Positions 41,520 through 49,881 are shown, counted from the first letter of the stretch. The stretch: 64,000 nucleotides of DNA from Parvularcula sp039818345 (GCA_039818345.1 JBCBUC010000015.1:18427-82426), one strand, 5' to 3'. Notes: generated by a model not told the origin, from the letters alone. Numbers and translations: made by a program.

Positions 41520-42236
41520 ATGAGTGATGCGATCACCGTCAGCCTCAGCCGACAAACAGGACTGCTTAACGAGCTTTCCGTCATCGCCAACAACATGGCC
41601 AATGCCAACACCGAAGGTTATCGCGCGGAAGCTGCGCTCTTTTCTGAGTTCGTCAGCACACGTGTCGATGATCCCTCGGTGTCGATGGGTGCTTTACGTG
41701 CGCATTTCCCTGTGTTGGATCAGGGCGCGCTGATTGAAACGGGGGGACGTTTTGATCTTGCGATCGATGGCGAGGGCTGGTTCGCGGTTAACCGCGGCGG
41801 CGAGGTTCTTCTCACCCGTGCTGGGCGTTTCCAGACGGATGCTGATGGTCAGTTGATCACACCCGATGGCGATCCGGTCCTCGATGAGGTCGGCGGCGCG
41901 ATCCAAATACCGCCGAATGCGGTCGATATGGCGGTTGGGTCGGATGGAACCATCACCGCTGACGGTCTGGCTGTTGCGCAGGTGGGAGTTCTGCTGGCTG
42001 ATCCTGAGGGTCTTTCGCGCGTGAGTGATAACCTCTGGCGTAACAATGGCCCAACGCGGTTCGCAGAAGATACACGCATCCGCCAAGGTTTCCTCGAAGG
42101 TTCGAATGTGAGCCCGGTCGAGGAAATGGCGCGGCTGATCGAAGTCCAGCGGATGTACGAGGCTGGCGCGAATTTAGGGGAAACTGAACACGAACGAATC
42201 CTGTCGCTCATTGAAGCGCTAGGGACACGGAGATAA
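41520..42236 (+). CDS. flgF: flagellar proximal rod protein FlgF
   Basis: Rod subunit in the periplasm, 238 residues. N-terminal coiled region SVIANNMANANTEGYRAEAA has the rod-protein signature NN(M/L)ANxNTxGY. The centre has DLAIDGEGWFAVNRGGEVLL and LTRAGRFQTDADGQLITPDG, and the C-terminal helix is SNVSPVEEMARLIEVQRMYE. No signal peptide, as expected for a type III export substrate. First of flgF-flgG-flgA-flgH, the order seen in Caulobacter. Confidence 0.93.
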   Translation: MSDAITVSLSRQTGLLNELSVIANNMANANTEGYRAEAALFSEFVSTRVDDPSVSMGALRAHFPVLDQGALIETGGRFDLAIDGEGWFAVNRGGEVLLTRAGRFQTDADGQLITPDGDPVLDEVGGAIQIPPNAVDMAVGSDGTITADGLAVAQVGVLLADPEGLSRVSDNLWRNNGPTRFAEDTRIRQGFLEGSNVSPVEEMARLIEVQRMYEAGANLGETEHERILSLIEALGTRR

Positions 42237-42249
42237 TGGAGAGAGCTCT

Positions 42250-43035
42250 ATGACAGCCTTGAGAATTGCCGCCACCGGAATGGAGGCCCAGCAAACCCGC
42301 GTGGCGACGATCGCCAACAACATCGCCAATATGTCGACAACAGCCTATTCCGCGCGGCGGGCTTCCTTTGCAGACCTCATGTATCGTCAGGAGGTCACGC
42401 CAGGGGTTTTGTCCTCGCGCACAGGAACCATCGTACCCGGAGGGGTACAGATCGGGATCGGCGTCCGTACAGCGGCAGTCACCGCCAACCAGGCGCAAGG
42501 CGCGCTCACCAACACCCAAGGCGATCTTGATATCGCGATCGAGGGCCGCGGCTATTTCGATGTGGAGTTGCCATCAGGCGAGGTCGCTTACACGCGGGAC
42601 GGACGATTTTCCCTCGATCCTAATGGTATCATCGTGACCGCCGAAGGTTTCCAAGTGTCTGGCGGTATCGCTGTGCCAGAAGTCGCCCGTTCGGTGCGGA
42701 TTTCCAATGATGGCCAGGCCTTCGCGGTCTTTGACGATGGCACGCCGCCGCAGCAGATCGGGATCTTCCAAGTCACCACGTTCACGAACGAACAGGGGTT
42801 AGAAGCGCTCGGCGGCAACCTTTTCAGAGAAACAGAAGCGTCGGGCACGCCTTTAGGCGGCTTTGCAGGTATCGATGGGGCCGGATTTTTGCGCCAAGGG
42901 TACTTGGAGGAGTCGACCGTCGACGTGGTGGCTGAGATCGCCGATTTGATCGAGGCGCAACGAGGCTATGAGCTCAATTCCCGTGTCATGACGGCTGCTG
43001 ATGAAATGCTCTCCGCCACGACGAGGATCCGCTGA
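42250..43035 (+). CDS. flgG: flagellar distal rod protein FlgG
   Basis: Distal rod subunit, 261 residues. N-terminal ALRIAATGMEAQQTRVATIA and NNIANMSTTAYSARRASFAD, then DLDIAIEGRGYFDVELPSGE, AYTRDGRFSLDPNGIIVTAE, and C-terminal ESTVDVVAEIADLIEAQRGY EL-type helix. Its length, the GYFDV(E/Q)LP block and the position after flgF separate it from FlgF. Its stop overlaps the flgA start by one base. Confidence 0.95.
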   Translation: MTALRIAATGMEAQQTRVATIANNIANMSTTAYSARRASFADLMYRQEVTPGVLSSRTGTIVPGGVQIGIGVRTAAVTANQAQGALTNTQGDLDIAIEGRGYFDVELPSGEVAYTRDGRFSLDPNGIIVTAEGFQVSGGIAVPEVARSVRISNDGQAFAVFDDGTPPQQIGIFQVTTFTNEQGLEALGGNLFRETEASGTPLGGFAGIDGAGFLRQGYLEESTVDVVAEIADLIEAQRGYELNSRVMTAADEMLSATTRIR

Positions 43036-43433
43036 TGCGCGGCCTCTTGGTGCTACTTCTTTCGGTCTTGCCAACGGCGTCTTCTGCCGAGGTTTTGGCG
43101 GCAAGACCGCTCGCTCGTGGAGATATTCTCACGCCAGCGGATCTGCACGCAACGTCACCGGACGAACTCCGCGTCTTTGTCGGCATGGCCGTGCGTCGGC
43201 CAGTTTTCGAAGGACGGATGCTTCGGCCCTTTGATGTCACAGAACCCACCGCCGTCAATCGGCAAGATACTGTTGCCGTTCATTTTCGCCGTGGCCCCTT
43301 GACCTTAGAAATGCAAGGTCGCGCCTTAGGAGAAGGGTCCATCGGTGATCGGATCGATATCTCCCTTCCCGGGCGTCGGCAACCCACAAGCGCCGTTATC
43401 ACAGCGCCTGGCGCGGTGGAGGTGGGCGCATGA
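43035..43433 (+). CDS. flgA: flagellar P-ring assembly chaperone FlgA
   Basis: Periplasmic chaperone for the P ring. The 132-residue protein has a Sec signal peptide (MRGLLVLLLSVLPTASSAE) and a SAF domain: ARPLARGDILTPADLHATSP, VGMAVRRPVFEGRMLRPFDV and QDTVAVHFRRGPLTLEMQGR. Shorter than FlgA of enterics, which has an extra N-terminal domain; the short form is normal in alphaproteobacteria. Translationally linked to flgG (TGATG) and flgH (ATGA). Confidence 0.9.
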   Translation: MRGLLVLLLSVLPTASSAEVLAARPLARGDILTPADLHATSPDELRVFVGMAVRRPVFEGRMLRPFDVTEPTAVNRQDTVAVHFRRGPLTLEMQGRALGEGSIGDRIDISLPGRRQPTSAVITAPGAVEVGA

Positions 43434-44113
43434 TCATCCGCGTGGCTTCAATTCTTACCATCAGTGTACTCGCTGCTTGTGCGTCGACTCCTGAGGAAGA
43501 AGAGATTGATCAGACGGCACGCGTCAAGCCGAACGAAAATCTGCCTGTCTCGGCGTCTGCATCGCTTTGGAATCGAGATCCGCAATCGCTCTTTGGCAAT
43601 CGCCGCGCCCGGGAGGTTGGTGACCTTTTGACCGTCGTGGTTCAAATCGATGATAGCGCTGATATCCAAAATGACAGTCAACTTAACAGAACGTCGGAGC
43701 GGACCTTTGAAATGCCTGCGGGATTTGGTTTGCCGCAATGGGCGTCCAACGCGCTGCCGTTTGATGCGACGCTCAATCCTGGTCTTGATGTGACCAGCGA
43801 AGAGCGGATCCGAGGGCAGGGGAACCTGACCCGTGCTGACGAAGTGACACTGCGGTTGGCGGCGAGGATCATCGATGAATTGCCATCCGGTGATTTGGTG
43901 ATTGAAGGCAATCAGTCCGTACAAGTCGGTGCCGACCGGCGGCAACTTCATGTCTCAGGGATCGTCCGTCCCGAAGATATTTCACGGCAGAACATGGTGA
44001 TGCATGACCGTATCGCCGAAGCAGACATTCGATATATCGGCGGTGGGCCGATCACGTCGACTGGACGGAAGGGGCTTGGTAACAGGGTCCTGGATGTGAT
44101 TGTTCCGTTCTAG
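43430..44113 (+). CDS. flgH: flagellar L-ring lipoprotein FlgH
   Basis: Outer-membrane ring subunit, 227 residues. Lipobox LAAC (MIIRVASILTISVLAACAST), then SLFGNRRAREVGDLLTVVVQ, RTFEMPAGFGLPQ, and the C-terminal blocks GDLVIEGNQSVQVGADRRQL, HVSGIVRPEDISRQNMVMHD and EADIRYIGGGPI. Its ATG overlaps the end of flgA. Confidence 0.95.
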   Translation: MIIRVASILTISVLAACASTPEEEEIDQTARVKPNENLPVSASASLWNRDPQSLFGNRRAREVGDLLTVVVQIDDSADIQNDSQLNRTSERTFEMPAGFGLPQWASNALPFDATLNPGLDVTSEERIRGQGNLTRADEVTLRLAARIIDELPSGDLVIEGNQSVQVGADRRQLHVSGIVRPEDISRQNMVMHDRIAEADIRYIGGGPITSTGRKGLGNRVLDVIVPF

Positions 44114-44140
44114 GAGGGAACGGTTTAACTGGAGGTATGG

Positions 44141-44575
44141 GTGGTGAAAAATCGAATCTGGAAGGGTGCCCTCGGCGCCCTGTGCTTAGGCACGGCGTTT
44201 CTGCCGGCAGACGCACTTGCTGGCGGCAAATCGAACAAGCAAGAAACCAACACGAAAGTGCTGCGGTTTAAGCGGCCATTCGTTGTGCCCGTGGGCGATA
44301 ATCTGCGCACGCAAGGCATGGTCGTGGTCTCGTTTAACATCGAGTTTGACAGCGATGTCGTCGAGGACGCGATGGAGCGTGAAGAAATCATCAGGGATCG
44401 GATACTGATCGCGCTGATGCATATGTCACACGATGGCGCGTTTGATACAGGGATTGCTGACCCGGCGATCGCAGGCATGATCAAGGAAAAGGTGCTGGCC
44501 GTCCTAGAAGAGCTCTATCCTCATGCAGTGGAGCAGATCTTGATCCAGGACTTGGTCAGCCGCCGCGTGACTTAA
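44141..44575 (+). CDS. FliL-like flagellar protein
   Basis: A 144-residue protein with a cleavable-looking signal (GALGALCLGTAFLPADALAG) and a domain resembling the periplasmic part of FliL: RFKRPFVVPVGDNLRTQGMV, VSFNIEFDSDVVEDAMEREE, IIRDRILIALMHMS and EELYPHAVEQILIQDLVSRR. FliL normally has a membrane anchor; here the N terminus could act as one or be removed. GTG start preceded by GGAGG. It is 27 bp after flgH and shares its stop with the convergent flgD-like gene. FliL-type is the best fit, with moderate certainty. Confidence 0.7.
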   Translation: MVKNRIWKGALGALCLGTAFLPADALAGGKSNKQETNTKVLRFKRPFVVPVGDNLRTQGMVVVSFNIEFDSDVVEDAMEREEIIRDRILIALMHMSHDGAFDTGIADPAIAGMIKEKVLAVLEELYPHAVEQILIQDLVSRRVT

Positions 44576-44856
44576 GCTGTTTCGGCCTCGGTTGGGGCCT
44601 CAGTTTCTGTCCGTATCAACCCGATAATATCGTCGAGTTTGCTGTTGGTCTCGATCTGCTGCTCGAGGGCGTTGATCATGGCCAACTGCTCGACGAACTG
44701 GTTCGCGTCCAGAGGCTCGAGTGGGTCTTGGTTCTCGATTTGCGCCGTGAGGAGCAGCAAGAACTCGCTCATTTCCTCGGACTCTTCTGTCTGTGGGCCG
44801 AGGATATCGCTCGTGCCGGTGGTCGGGGTTGTGGTAGCGACTTCAGAGACTTCCAT
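44572..44856 (-). CDS. flgD: flagellar hook-capping protein FlgD, short form
   Basis: Scaffold for hook polymerisation. The 94-residue protein consists only of the conserved N-terminal segment of FlgD: SEFLLLLTAQIENQDPLEPL, DANQFVEQLAMINALEQQIE TN. FlgD is usually 140-230 residues, with a Tudor/FnIII-like cap domain that is missing here. The frame ends cleanly (TAA) and the region downstream is the coding end of the FliL-like gene, so there is no displaced C-terminal part. Eight bases after fliK, same operon. Confidence 0.82.
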   Translation of the reverse strand: MEVSEVATTTPTTGTSDILGPQTEESEEMSEFLLLLTAQIENQDPLEPLDANQFVEQLAMINALEQQIETNSKLDDIIGLIRTETEAPTEAETA

Positions 44857-44864
44857 GGGGACTC

Positions 44865-46007
44865 CTAAATTTGGATGTCGAGGGCACCGTCATGACGGCG
44901 TGTTGAGGCGTTGATGTCAGCCATGGCTACCGCTTCGTTGACCTGCCAGACCGTTCGCGGCCCGTCGTCATCGCTGGTCGATTGTTCAGATTGCTGCCAG
45001 TCGAGTTCGACATCGTCGAAGCCGCTATCTTTCAAGTCACCGGCGAGCGTCTCACCATGGCGACGCATCAGGTCCAGCGTGTCGCTTTCCGATGCACTGA
45101 TGACGGCTTTGACCTGGCCTTGCCGGCCGACCTCTAATTCAATCAGAACACGGCCAAGCTCTGGTGGGTCAAGCTGCACCTCGATCGTACCTGTTCGTGT
45201 CCCTGCGCGGATGGTGTCGCGAATTTGCGCCATGGCTTCCGGTTCGAGTGGGGTATGGGATGGGCTGATCGTTCGCACCACCGCCGCTCCACCGGTTTGT
45301 ACTGCTGTGTCCGAGCTCATCGCGACGGGCGCGGCCAGGATGTCTGTCGCTGCCGCGGCTAGTGGCGCTTTGGCGCTATCGGGCTTGAGGGGGGCTGGAG
45401 TAAGCGCAGTGCCAGGCGTCGGAAACTTCGTAAGCGGAAAGGCACTCTGCTGCTGGATAGGAAGCGGCCATGTCTGCGATGTCTGTTTCGGTGCCTCGCC
45501 GCTTCGGACGTCAACGGACAAGGCTGCGTCATCAGGAGAGATCTGAAGTGCGTGCGGCCTGGTGAGCGAGGGCTGCGCGTCAGAATTTGTTTGTGGGTTT
45601 GGTAGCGCCGTGGGCGCGGATAAGGCCGCTGCGGACATGGGCTTATGTTCGACCGTGTGCGTAACAACCGGCGGGAGCGACGTTGACGACGCAGCTGTTA
45701 GGCGCACGGTCTCGCCGGTTGGCGTAGCGGCGAACGTAAAGCCAGTTTGAAGCCCCTCAGCAGTTGAAAGATGAGGCACCGCGACCGGCGAATCGGTGAG
45801 CGGCTGGAGGGAGACAAGCTGCTCGGCAACATCAGCCGGGATGGTTCGTGCAGGCTGCAACGTTTGCTGATCAATGGGTAACATCGGACCAAGAGCGTCT
45901 TCAAACAAAGCGATCAGATTGGCATCCTCAGCAGCAGTGGCGGTCGCTTGGGTTGGACCATCAGGCCTGCTTGGCAGGAGAGAGGCGGAGAGGTTCATGG
46001 CGTGCAT
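44865..46007 (-). CDS. fliK: flagellar hook-length control protein FliK
   Basis: Type III secreted molecular ruler that switches export from hook to filament. The 380-residue protein has a long Pro/Ala/Thr-rich, poorly conserved N-terminal part and the FliK C-terminal domain (about 265-350): IRDTIRAGTRTGTIEVQLDP, PELGRVLIELEVGRQGQVKA and VISASESDTLDLMRRHGETL. The PELG motif is the hallmark. Start at ATG 46007 behind AAGGGG; a second ATG three codons later is possible. Heads the fliK-flgD unit, divergent from the flgJ-like gene. Confidence 0.9.
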   Translation of the reverse strand: MHAMNLSASLLPSRPDGPTQATATAAEDANLIALFEDALGPMLPIDQQTLQPARTIPADVAEQLVSLQPLTDSPVAVPHLSTAEGLQTGFTFAATPTGETVRLTAASSTSLPPVVTHTVEHKPMSAAALSAPTALPNPQTNSDAQPSLTRPHALQISPDDAALSVDVRSGEAPKQTSQTWPLPIQQQSAFPLTKFPTPGTALTPAPLKPDSAKAPLAAAATDILAAPVAMSSDTAVQTGGAAVVRTISPSHTPLEPEAMAQIRDTIRAGTRTGTIEVQLDPPELGRVLIELEVGRQGQVKAVISASESDTLDLMRRHGETLAGDLKDSGFDDVELDWQQSEQSTSDDDGPRTVWQVNEAVAMADINASTRRHDGALDIQI

Positions 46008-46087
46008 GCGTTCCCCTTAAGCCTAGAAACCTTGCCTAAACCTTTACGGGTGAGAAACCATAAGAACAATCTAAAGAGGTGTTTCTT

Positions 46088-46381
46088 ATGACCATCGAAA
46101 GTCTCGTTCCTCACCCTGAGTTTTCGTCCAACGAACCCAAAGCCACCCTGACAATTGACCCCCACCGTCAGGCAGCGGAGCAGCTTCAGGTTGCCTTTTT
46201 CAAAGACATGCTGATGCATGGCGGATTCGCTGACGCTTTTGCGACGGGTTCCAATACACTGGATTCATTTACATCTTTGGTTGTTGAAGGGGTTGCAGAA
46301 GAGATCGCCGCGAAGGATCGTTCTTTAGCCGAGCATTTCTACAGTCAGCTTCGGGGTCCAGAAAACGGCACCGAAGACTAA
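46088..46381 (+). CDS. FlgJ-like rod-binding protein
   Basis: A 97-residue protein related to the N-terminal rod-capping domain of FlgJ: RQAAEQLQVAFFKDMLMHGG FADAF, then LDSFTSLVVEGVAEEIAAKD. There is no C-terminal muramidase domain, which is common in alphaproteobacteria, where a separate enzyme opens the wall. ATG preceded by AGAGG; an upstream GTG in frame is less likely. Between the divergent fliK and the flagellin gene. Confidence 0.8.
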   Translation: MTIESLVPHPEFSSNEPKATLTIDPHRQAAEQLQVAFFKDMLMHGGFADAFATGSNTLDSFTSLVVEGVAEEIAAKDRSLAEHFYSQLRGPENGTED

Positions 46382-46388
46382 CCCCTCG

Positions 46389-46414
46389 GCTTCTGATTTT
46401 GTTCCATCAGAAGC
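46389..46414 (+). terminator. hairpin after the flgJ-like gene
   Basis: Perfect 9-bp stem GCTTCTGAT/ATCAGAAGC with an 8-base loop, starting 8 bp after the stop. No U run follows. An alternative pairing of CGGCTT with AAGCCG further right is possible. Confidence 0.5.
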
Positions 46415-46554
46415 GATGAAAAGCCGATGTGAGAACTTCACGCGGAATTAAGCCTTACAACCGTAAAGCATGTTGTGCAATCGGAAGTTGCGGATGCTGG
46501 TGGTCCCGAGGACAGAGGGGTTGCGCGCCGGCTTATTGAACAGGATGCAGATCA

Positions 46555-48219
46555 ATGGGATCGATCAATTTCAACCAGAGTGCGCAAGTTGCTCTGATGA
46601 CCCTCAATATGGTCAACAAAAACCTCTTCGAAGTTCAAGACCAAATTTCAACCGGTAAGAAAATCGGTTCTGCTAAGGACAACGCCGCTGTCTGGGCCAT
46701 CAGCACAGTGATGGAGTCCGACGTCATGGGCTTCAAACAAATCAACGATAGCCTCACCCTCGGCAACTCTACCGTTGAAGTGGCCCGTGCAGCCACCGAA
46801 GAAGTCACGTCTCTTCTTCAAGAAATCAAAGCGAAGATCGTCGCTGCACAAGAATCAAACGTCGATCGCACGAGCATTCAGCGGGATGTCGATGCTCTCC
46901 GTGATCAAATTGATTCGATCGTTGATGCCGCTCAATTCAATGGTTTGAACCTCCTCAAAGGCGGTGCAGACATTGAAATCCTCTCATCGCTCGACCGTTC
47001 TGATGCCGGTGTTGTCACGCCGCGCAACATCACGGTGAGCCGTGCTGACCTCAGCGACACGGCGGGTACGACAGGTGCAGCTCTCGGCGCAGGTGATGCG
47101 GGTGCGGTCGATATCGATGCCGGTTCATTCTCTGGTATCGATGATGCGGATGTTGCAGCCGCGACGCCTGGCACCCCTTCGCCGGGCACCGTGACGCTGA
47201 CAGCCACGGCCTTCACCGGTGGTGCGGTCAGTGACACGCTGACGTACAGCGTCGATATCGGTACGGCTGCTCCAGTTGTTGTGACGATTTCGCTCACAGC
47301 AACGGATGGTGATGTCGCTGTCGACGGTGCTGCGACGACCACGGAAATCGCTGATGCCCTCCAGGCAGGTCTGACCGCCAGCGGCGTTCTTCCCGATGGT
47401 GTGACGGTTTCGCGGAGCGGTGATGTGCTGACCGTGAGCAACAACTCGCAAACACCAATGACCGTGACGGTGACTGATTCGTTTACCGACGATTCAGCAT
47501 CGACCACCGCGGCCATCACCAATGGTTCGGCTGGTAACATCGCTGTTGCCACCACCGACACAGGCGCCCTGGGCAGCACGGCTGATGCCGACGTTGAAAA
47601 CCTTCGTGCAGCTATCCCAGCACTGAGCACACCAGGGACTCAAACCCTGACCCTGCAAACCGGAACGATCGCAGAAGGCACCCTTTACCTTCTATCGATT
47701 GACGGTTCGACAATTGAGTATCGCACCATCGCTGGTGATGACGCCAACAGCGTTGGTCAAAAGCTCCGTGATCGCGCGACTGCTATCGCACCGACGGACT
47801 TTGAACTGAGTGTCGTCGACAACATCATCACCTTCACGAACGGCACTGGTAGTGTCGTCAATGTTGAAGCTCAGGTGAACAGCGGTACAGGCGGCGGTTC
47901 GCTTGAGGACCTTCGTAACATCTCGGTGCTGACGTCTGATGCTGCAAGCTCAGCTCTTCTCGACATCGAAATCATGATCGAGTCGACGATCGATGCTGCG
48001 TCAGCTTTCGGTTCGGCGCAAAACCGCATCGACATCCAAAACTCCTTCATCGACCGCTTGGTGGCTTCGCTTGAGGCGGGTGTTTCTGGATTGACGGACG
48101 CCAACCTCGAAGAAGCATCCGCTCGCCTTCAGGCGCTGCAGGTTCAGCAGCAGCTGAACATCCAGGCCCTGTCGATTGCCAACGCGGCACCACAGGCACT
48201 CTTGGCCTTGTTCCAGTAA
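46555..48219 (+). CDS. flagellin with large variable insert
   Basis: Filament subunit, 554 residues, about twice the length of the roughly 275-residue flagellins of Caulobacter. Conserved D0/D1 N-terminal helices (VALMTLNMVNKNLFEVQDQI, STGKKIGSAKDNAAVWAIST, AAQFNGLNLLKGG) and C-terminal helices (AASAFGSAQNRIDIQNSFID, LQVQQQLNIQALSIANAAPQ) are intact. Between them, from about 140 to 465, is a Thr/Val/Asp-rich insert with two beta-rich units of similar pattern (TVTLTATAF... and TLTLQTGTI...). The insert would be exposed on the filament surface. Followed by flaF and flbT, which regulate flagellin synthesis. Confidence 0.93.
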   Translation: MGSINFNQSAQVALMTLNMVNKNLFEVQDQISTGKKIGSAKDNAAVWAISTVMESDVMGFKQINDSLTLGNSTVEVARAATEEVTSLLQEIKAKIVAAQESNVDRTSIQRDVDALRDQIDSIVDAAQFNGLNLLKGGADIEILSSLDRSDAGVVTPRNITVSRADLSDTAGTTGAALGAGDAGAVDIDAGSFSGIDDADVAAATPGTPSPGTVTLTATAFTGGAVSDTLTYSVDIGTAAPVVVTISLTATDGDVAVDGAATTTEIADALQAGLTASGVLPDGVTVSRSGDVLTVSNNSQTPMTVTVTDSFTDDSASTTAAITNGSAGNIAVATTDTGALGSTADADVENLRAAIPALSTPGTQTLTLQTGTIAEGTLYLLSIDGSTIEYRTIAGDDANSVGQKLRDRATAIAPTDFELSVVDNIITFTNGTGSVVNVEAQVNSGTGGGSLEDLRNISVLTSDAASSALLDIEIMIESTIDAASAFGSAQNRIDIQNSFIDRLVASLEAGVSGLTDANLEEASARLQALQVQQQLNIQALSIANAAPQALLALFQ

Positions 48220-48238
48220 GCTTAAGAGCTTCACTTTC

Positions 48239-48262
48239 GCGCTAGGCCTTCGGGCCTGGCGC
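48239..48262 (+). terminator. hairpin after the flagellin gene
   Basis: GCGC-T-AGGCC / GGCCT-G-GCGC with a UUCG tetraloop, 20 bp after the flagellin stop and followed by a weak U-rich stretch (ATCTTGTT). Likely terminates or stabilises the flagellin mRNA. Confidence 0.75.
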
Positions 48263-48296
48263 ATCTTGTTCCCCAGTATGATTGGTCGGTGTGGTG

Positions 48297-48668
48297 ATGG
48301 TTCCCAATGCGTATAAAGAGGTGCAACGCCAAACTGTTTCTGGTCGGGCCCTCGAACGCGAAGTGCTTGAACGGGTGACCTCACGCATGAAAGTAATCGA
48401 CTCGTCGAACGAAAAGGGTCTCGAACAGCTTCGCAATGCGTTGCGGCTTAATCGCAATGTTTGGTTGACCCTCGCCGTCGATCTTGCGTCCTCGCAAAAC
48501 GCATATCCCGATGATTTGAAGGCGTCGATGATCAGCTTGGCAGGGTTTGTTGAGCGAAACACCCTCGCTGCTGCGACCGACTGTGACCTCCGTGAAACGC
48601 TCATCAGCATCAACACCAGCATCATCGAAGGGCTTAACGGAGTGGCGAACGGCAGCAAGGAGGCCTGA
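48297..48668 (+). CDS. flaF: flagellar biosynthesis regulator FlaF
   Basis: Promotes flagellin synthesis post-transcriptionally and opposes FlbT. The 123-residue protein starts MVPNAYKEVQRQTVSGRALE and has LRLNRNVWLTLAVDLASSQN AYP, matching FlaF. Start at ATG 48297; the frame extends to a TTG five codons upstream without need. Three bases separate it from flbT. Confidence 0.9.
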   Translation: MVPNAYKEVQRQTVSGRALEREVLERVTSRMKVIDSSNEKGLEQLRNALRLNRNVWLTLAVDLASSQNAYPDDLKASMISLAGFVERNTLAAATDCDLRETLISINTSIIEGLNGVANGSKEA

Positions 48669-48671
48669 CAT

Positions 48672-49094
48672 ATGGCTGGATTGATTCTCAATCTTCGTCC
48701 GTGGGAGACCTTTTTGGTGGGGGATGTCGTTCTTCAAAACGGCGGCCGTCGTGCGCAAATCCGTGTCCGTGACGAGAAAGCCGGTGTGTTGCGGCTCTCC
48801 GATGCGCTGCACCCTGATGGCGTGAAAACGCCGCTGACGCGGGCCTATTATGCCGCCCAGCTTTTGGTTTTGGGCCAAGCGCAAGAGCAGCAAGATATGG
48901 AGTTGCTGCTGAAACTTCTTGAAGAGGTTGCCGCTGCCTTTGGGGATCAAAGTGATGCGCTCCGTGAGGCTCGTGGTCTCGCACGCGAAGGACAATATTA
49001 TAAAGTTCTCAAGCTTTTAAAGCCGCTCTTGCCGGATGAGGTGATGCTTCTTTCAAGAGATGTGCAGGCGCTTGAGCACATCCAGAAGTCGTAA
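48672..49094 (+). CDS. flbT: flagellin translation repressor FlbT
   Basis: RNA-binding regulator that destabilises flagellin mRNA until the hook is complete. The 140-residue protein has LILNLRPWETFLVGDVVLQN GGRR at the start, then TPLTRAYYAAQLLVLG-type and LEHIQKS at the end, typical of FlbT. AGGAGG lies eight bases before the ATG. Partner of FlaF next to the flagellin gene. Confidence 0.92.
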   Translation: MAGLILNLRPWETFLVGDVVLQNGGRRAQIRVRDEKAGVLRLSDALHPDGVKTPLTRAYYAAQLLVLGQAQEQQDMELLLKLLEEVAAAFGDQSDALREARGLAREGQYYKVLKLLKPLLPDEVMLLSRDVQALEHIQKS

Positions 49095-49108
49095 AAATCA
49101 ACGTTTTG

Positions 49109-49123
49109 TTTAGTTCTCGTTAA
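49109..49123. promoter_or_regulatory. CtrA-like site upstream of flgB
   Basis: TTTA-GTTCTCG-TTAA followed by C, one mismatch to TTAA-N7-TTAA. It lies 15 bp after the flbT stop and 46 bp before the flgB start, a promoter position for the flgBC-fliE-fliQ-flhA-fliR-flhB operon. Confidence 0.55.
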
Positions 49124-49169
49124 CCACAGATTGTGTATCCCCAAGCTTGCCTCATCCACGGAGTGAGCC

Positions 49170-49487
49170 TTGGACCACGGACTTTCCATTCTCAAATTAG
49201 CGAGCGCCATGGCCCGCCATGCTGGTCATTCCCATGCGGCGACAGCTTCCAATATAGCGCGTGCAGACGTTCCTGAAGCAACGGCCAGCAAAGCCTTAAG
49301 CTTTCGCCAGAGCCTGAGAGCCCTTGAAAAAGAGGCGGAGCCGGGCCTTGAGGATACTGGTCAATCAATCAGTATCGAGAAAGAAATGCTCTCGATGGCA
49401 GAGGCTTCTGGCCGGCATGGTGCGGCAACGGCCGTTTGGAAGAGTACCCTCAATATGCTTCGTCTTGCCGTGACAGGGCCGCAGTGA
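49170..49487 (+). CDS. flgB: flagellar proximal rod protein FlgB
   Basis: Rod subunit of 105 residues, shorter than usual (about 130). N-terminal LASAMARHAGHSHAATASNI and ARADVPEATASKALSFRQSL correspond to the NIANADTPGY region of rod proteins, somewhat degenerate. C-terminal helix AATAVWKSTLNMLRLAVTG. TTG start with GGAGTGAGCC ahead. The stop overlaps the flgC start. First gene of an operon running to flhB. Confidence 0.85.
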   Translation: MDHGLSILKLASAMARHAGHSHAATASNIARADVPEATASKALSFRQSLRALEKEAEPGLEDTGQSISIEKEMLSMAEASGRHGAATAVWKSTLNMLRLAVTGPQ

Positions 49488-49870
49488 TGCTCGATCCTAT
49501 CTTTGGCGCCCTCAGCGCAGCTTCGACTGGCATGGAAACCCAGAGTTTCCGTATGCGGCTCACATCGGAGAACCTTTCGAATGCCGACACGCCAGGCTAT
49601 CAGCGGAAACTTCTTTTCCTATCAGAGCTTCGGGGTGGGGGAGGCGTTGAAGTCGAGCGCCTACGCCTCAGTAAAAAACCCGGTACAGAGATCTATGATC
49701 CTTTTCACCCGCTCGCCGATGAGGGCGGAATGGTCGAAAGCTCGAATGTCGATTTGATGGTCGAGTTGGCGGATGCCCGTGAGGCACGCCGGAGCTTCGA
49801 CGCCAATGTTCAAGTTTTTCGTCAGGCTCAGGATTTTTATCGGGGTCTTCTTGATTTGCTCAATCGGTAA
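49487..49870 (+). CDS. flgC: flagellar proximal rod protein FlgC
   Basis: Rod subunit, 127 residues. LSAASTGMETQSFRMRLTSE, NLSNADTPGYQRKLLFLSEL with the canonical N-A-D-T-P-G-Y, a short central region and SSNVDLMVELADAREARRSF DANVQVF at the end. TGATG junction with flgB. Confidence 0.94.
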   Translation: MLDPIFGALSAASTGMETQSFRMRLTSENLSNADTPGYQRKLLFLSELRGGGGVEVERLRLSKKPGTEIYDPFHPLADEGGMVESSNVDLMVELADAREARRSFDANVQVFRQAQDFYRGLLDLLNR

Positions 49871-49881
49871 AGGAGAGAGCT

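Noticed and set aside
47125..47451. Minus-strand frames within the flagellin insert
   Set aside because: The biased Thr/Asp/Val codons of the insert leave the other frames open; no protein family is seen.
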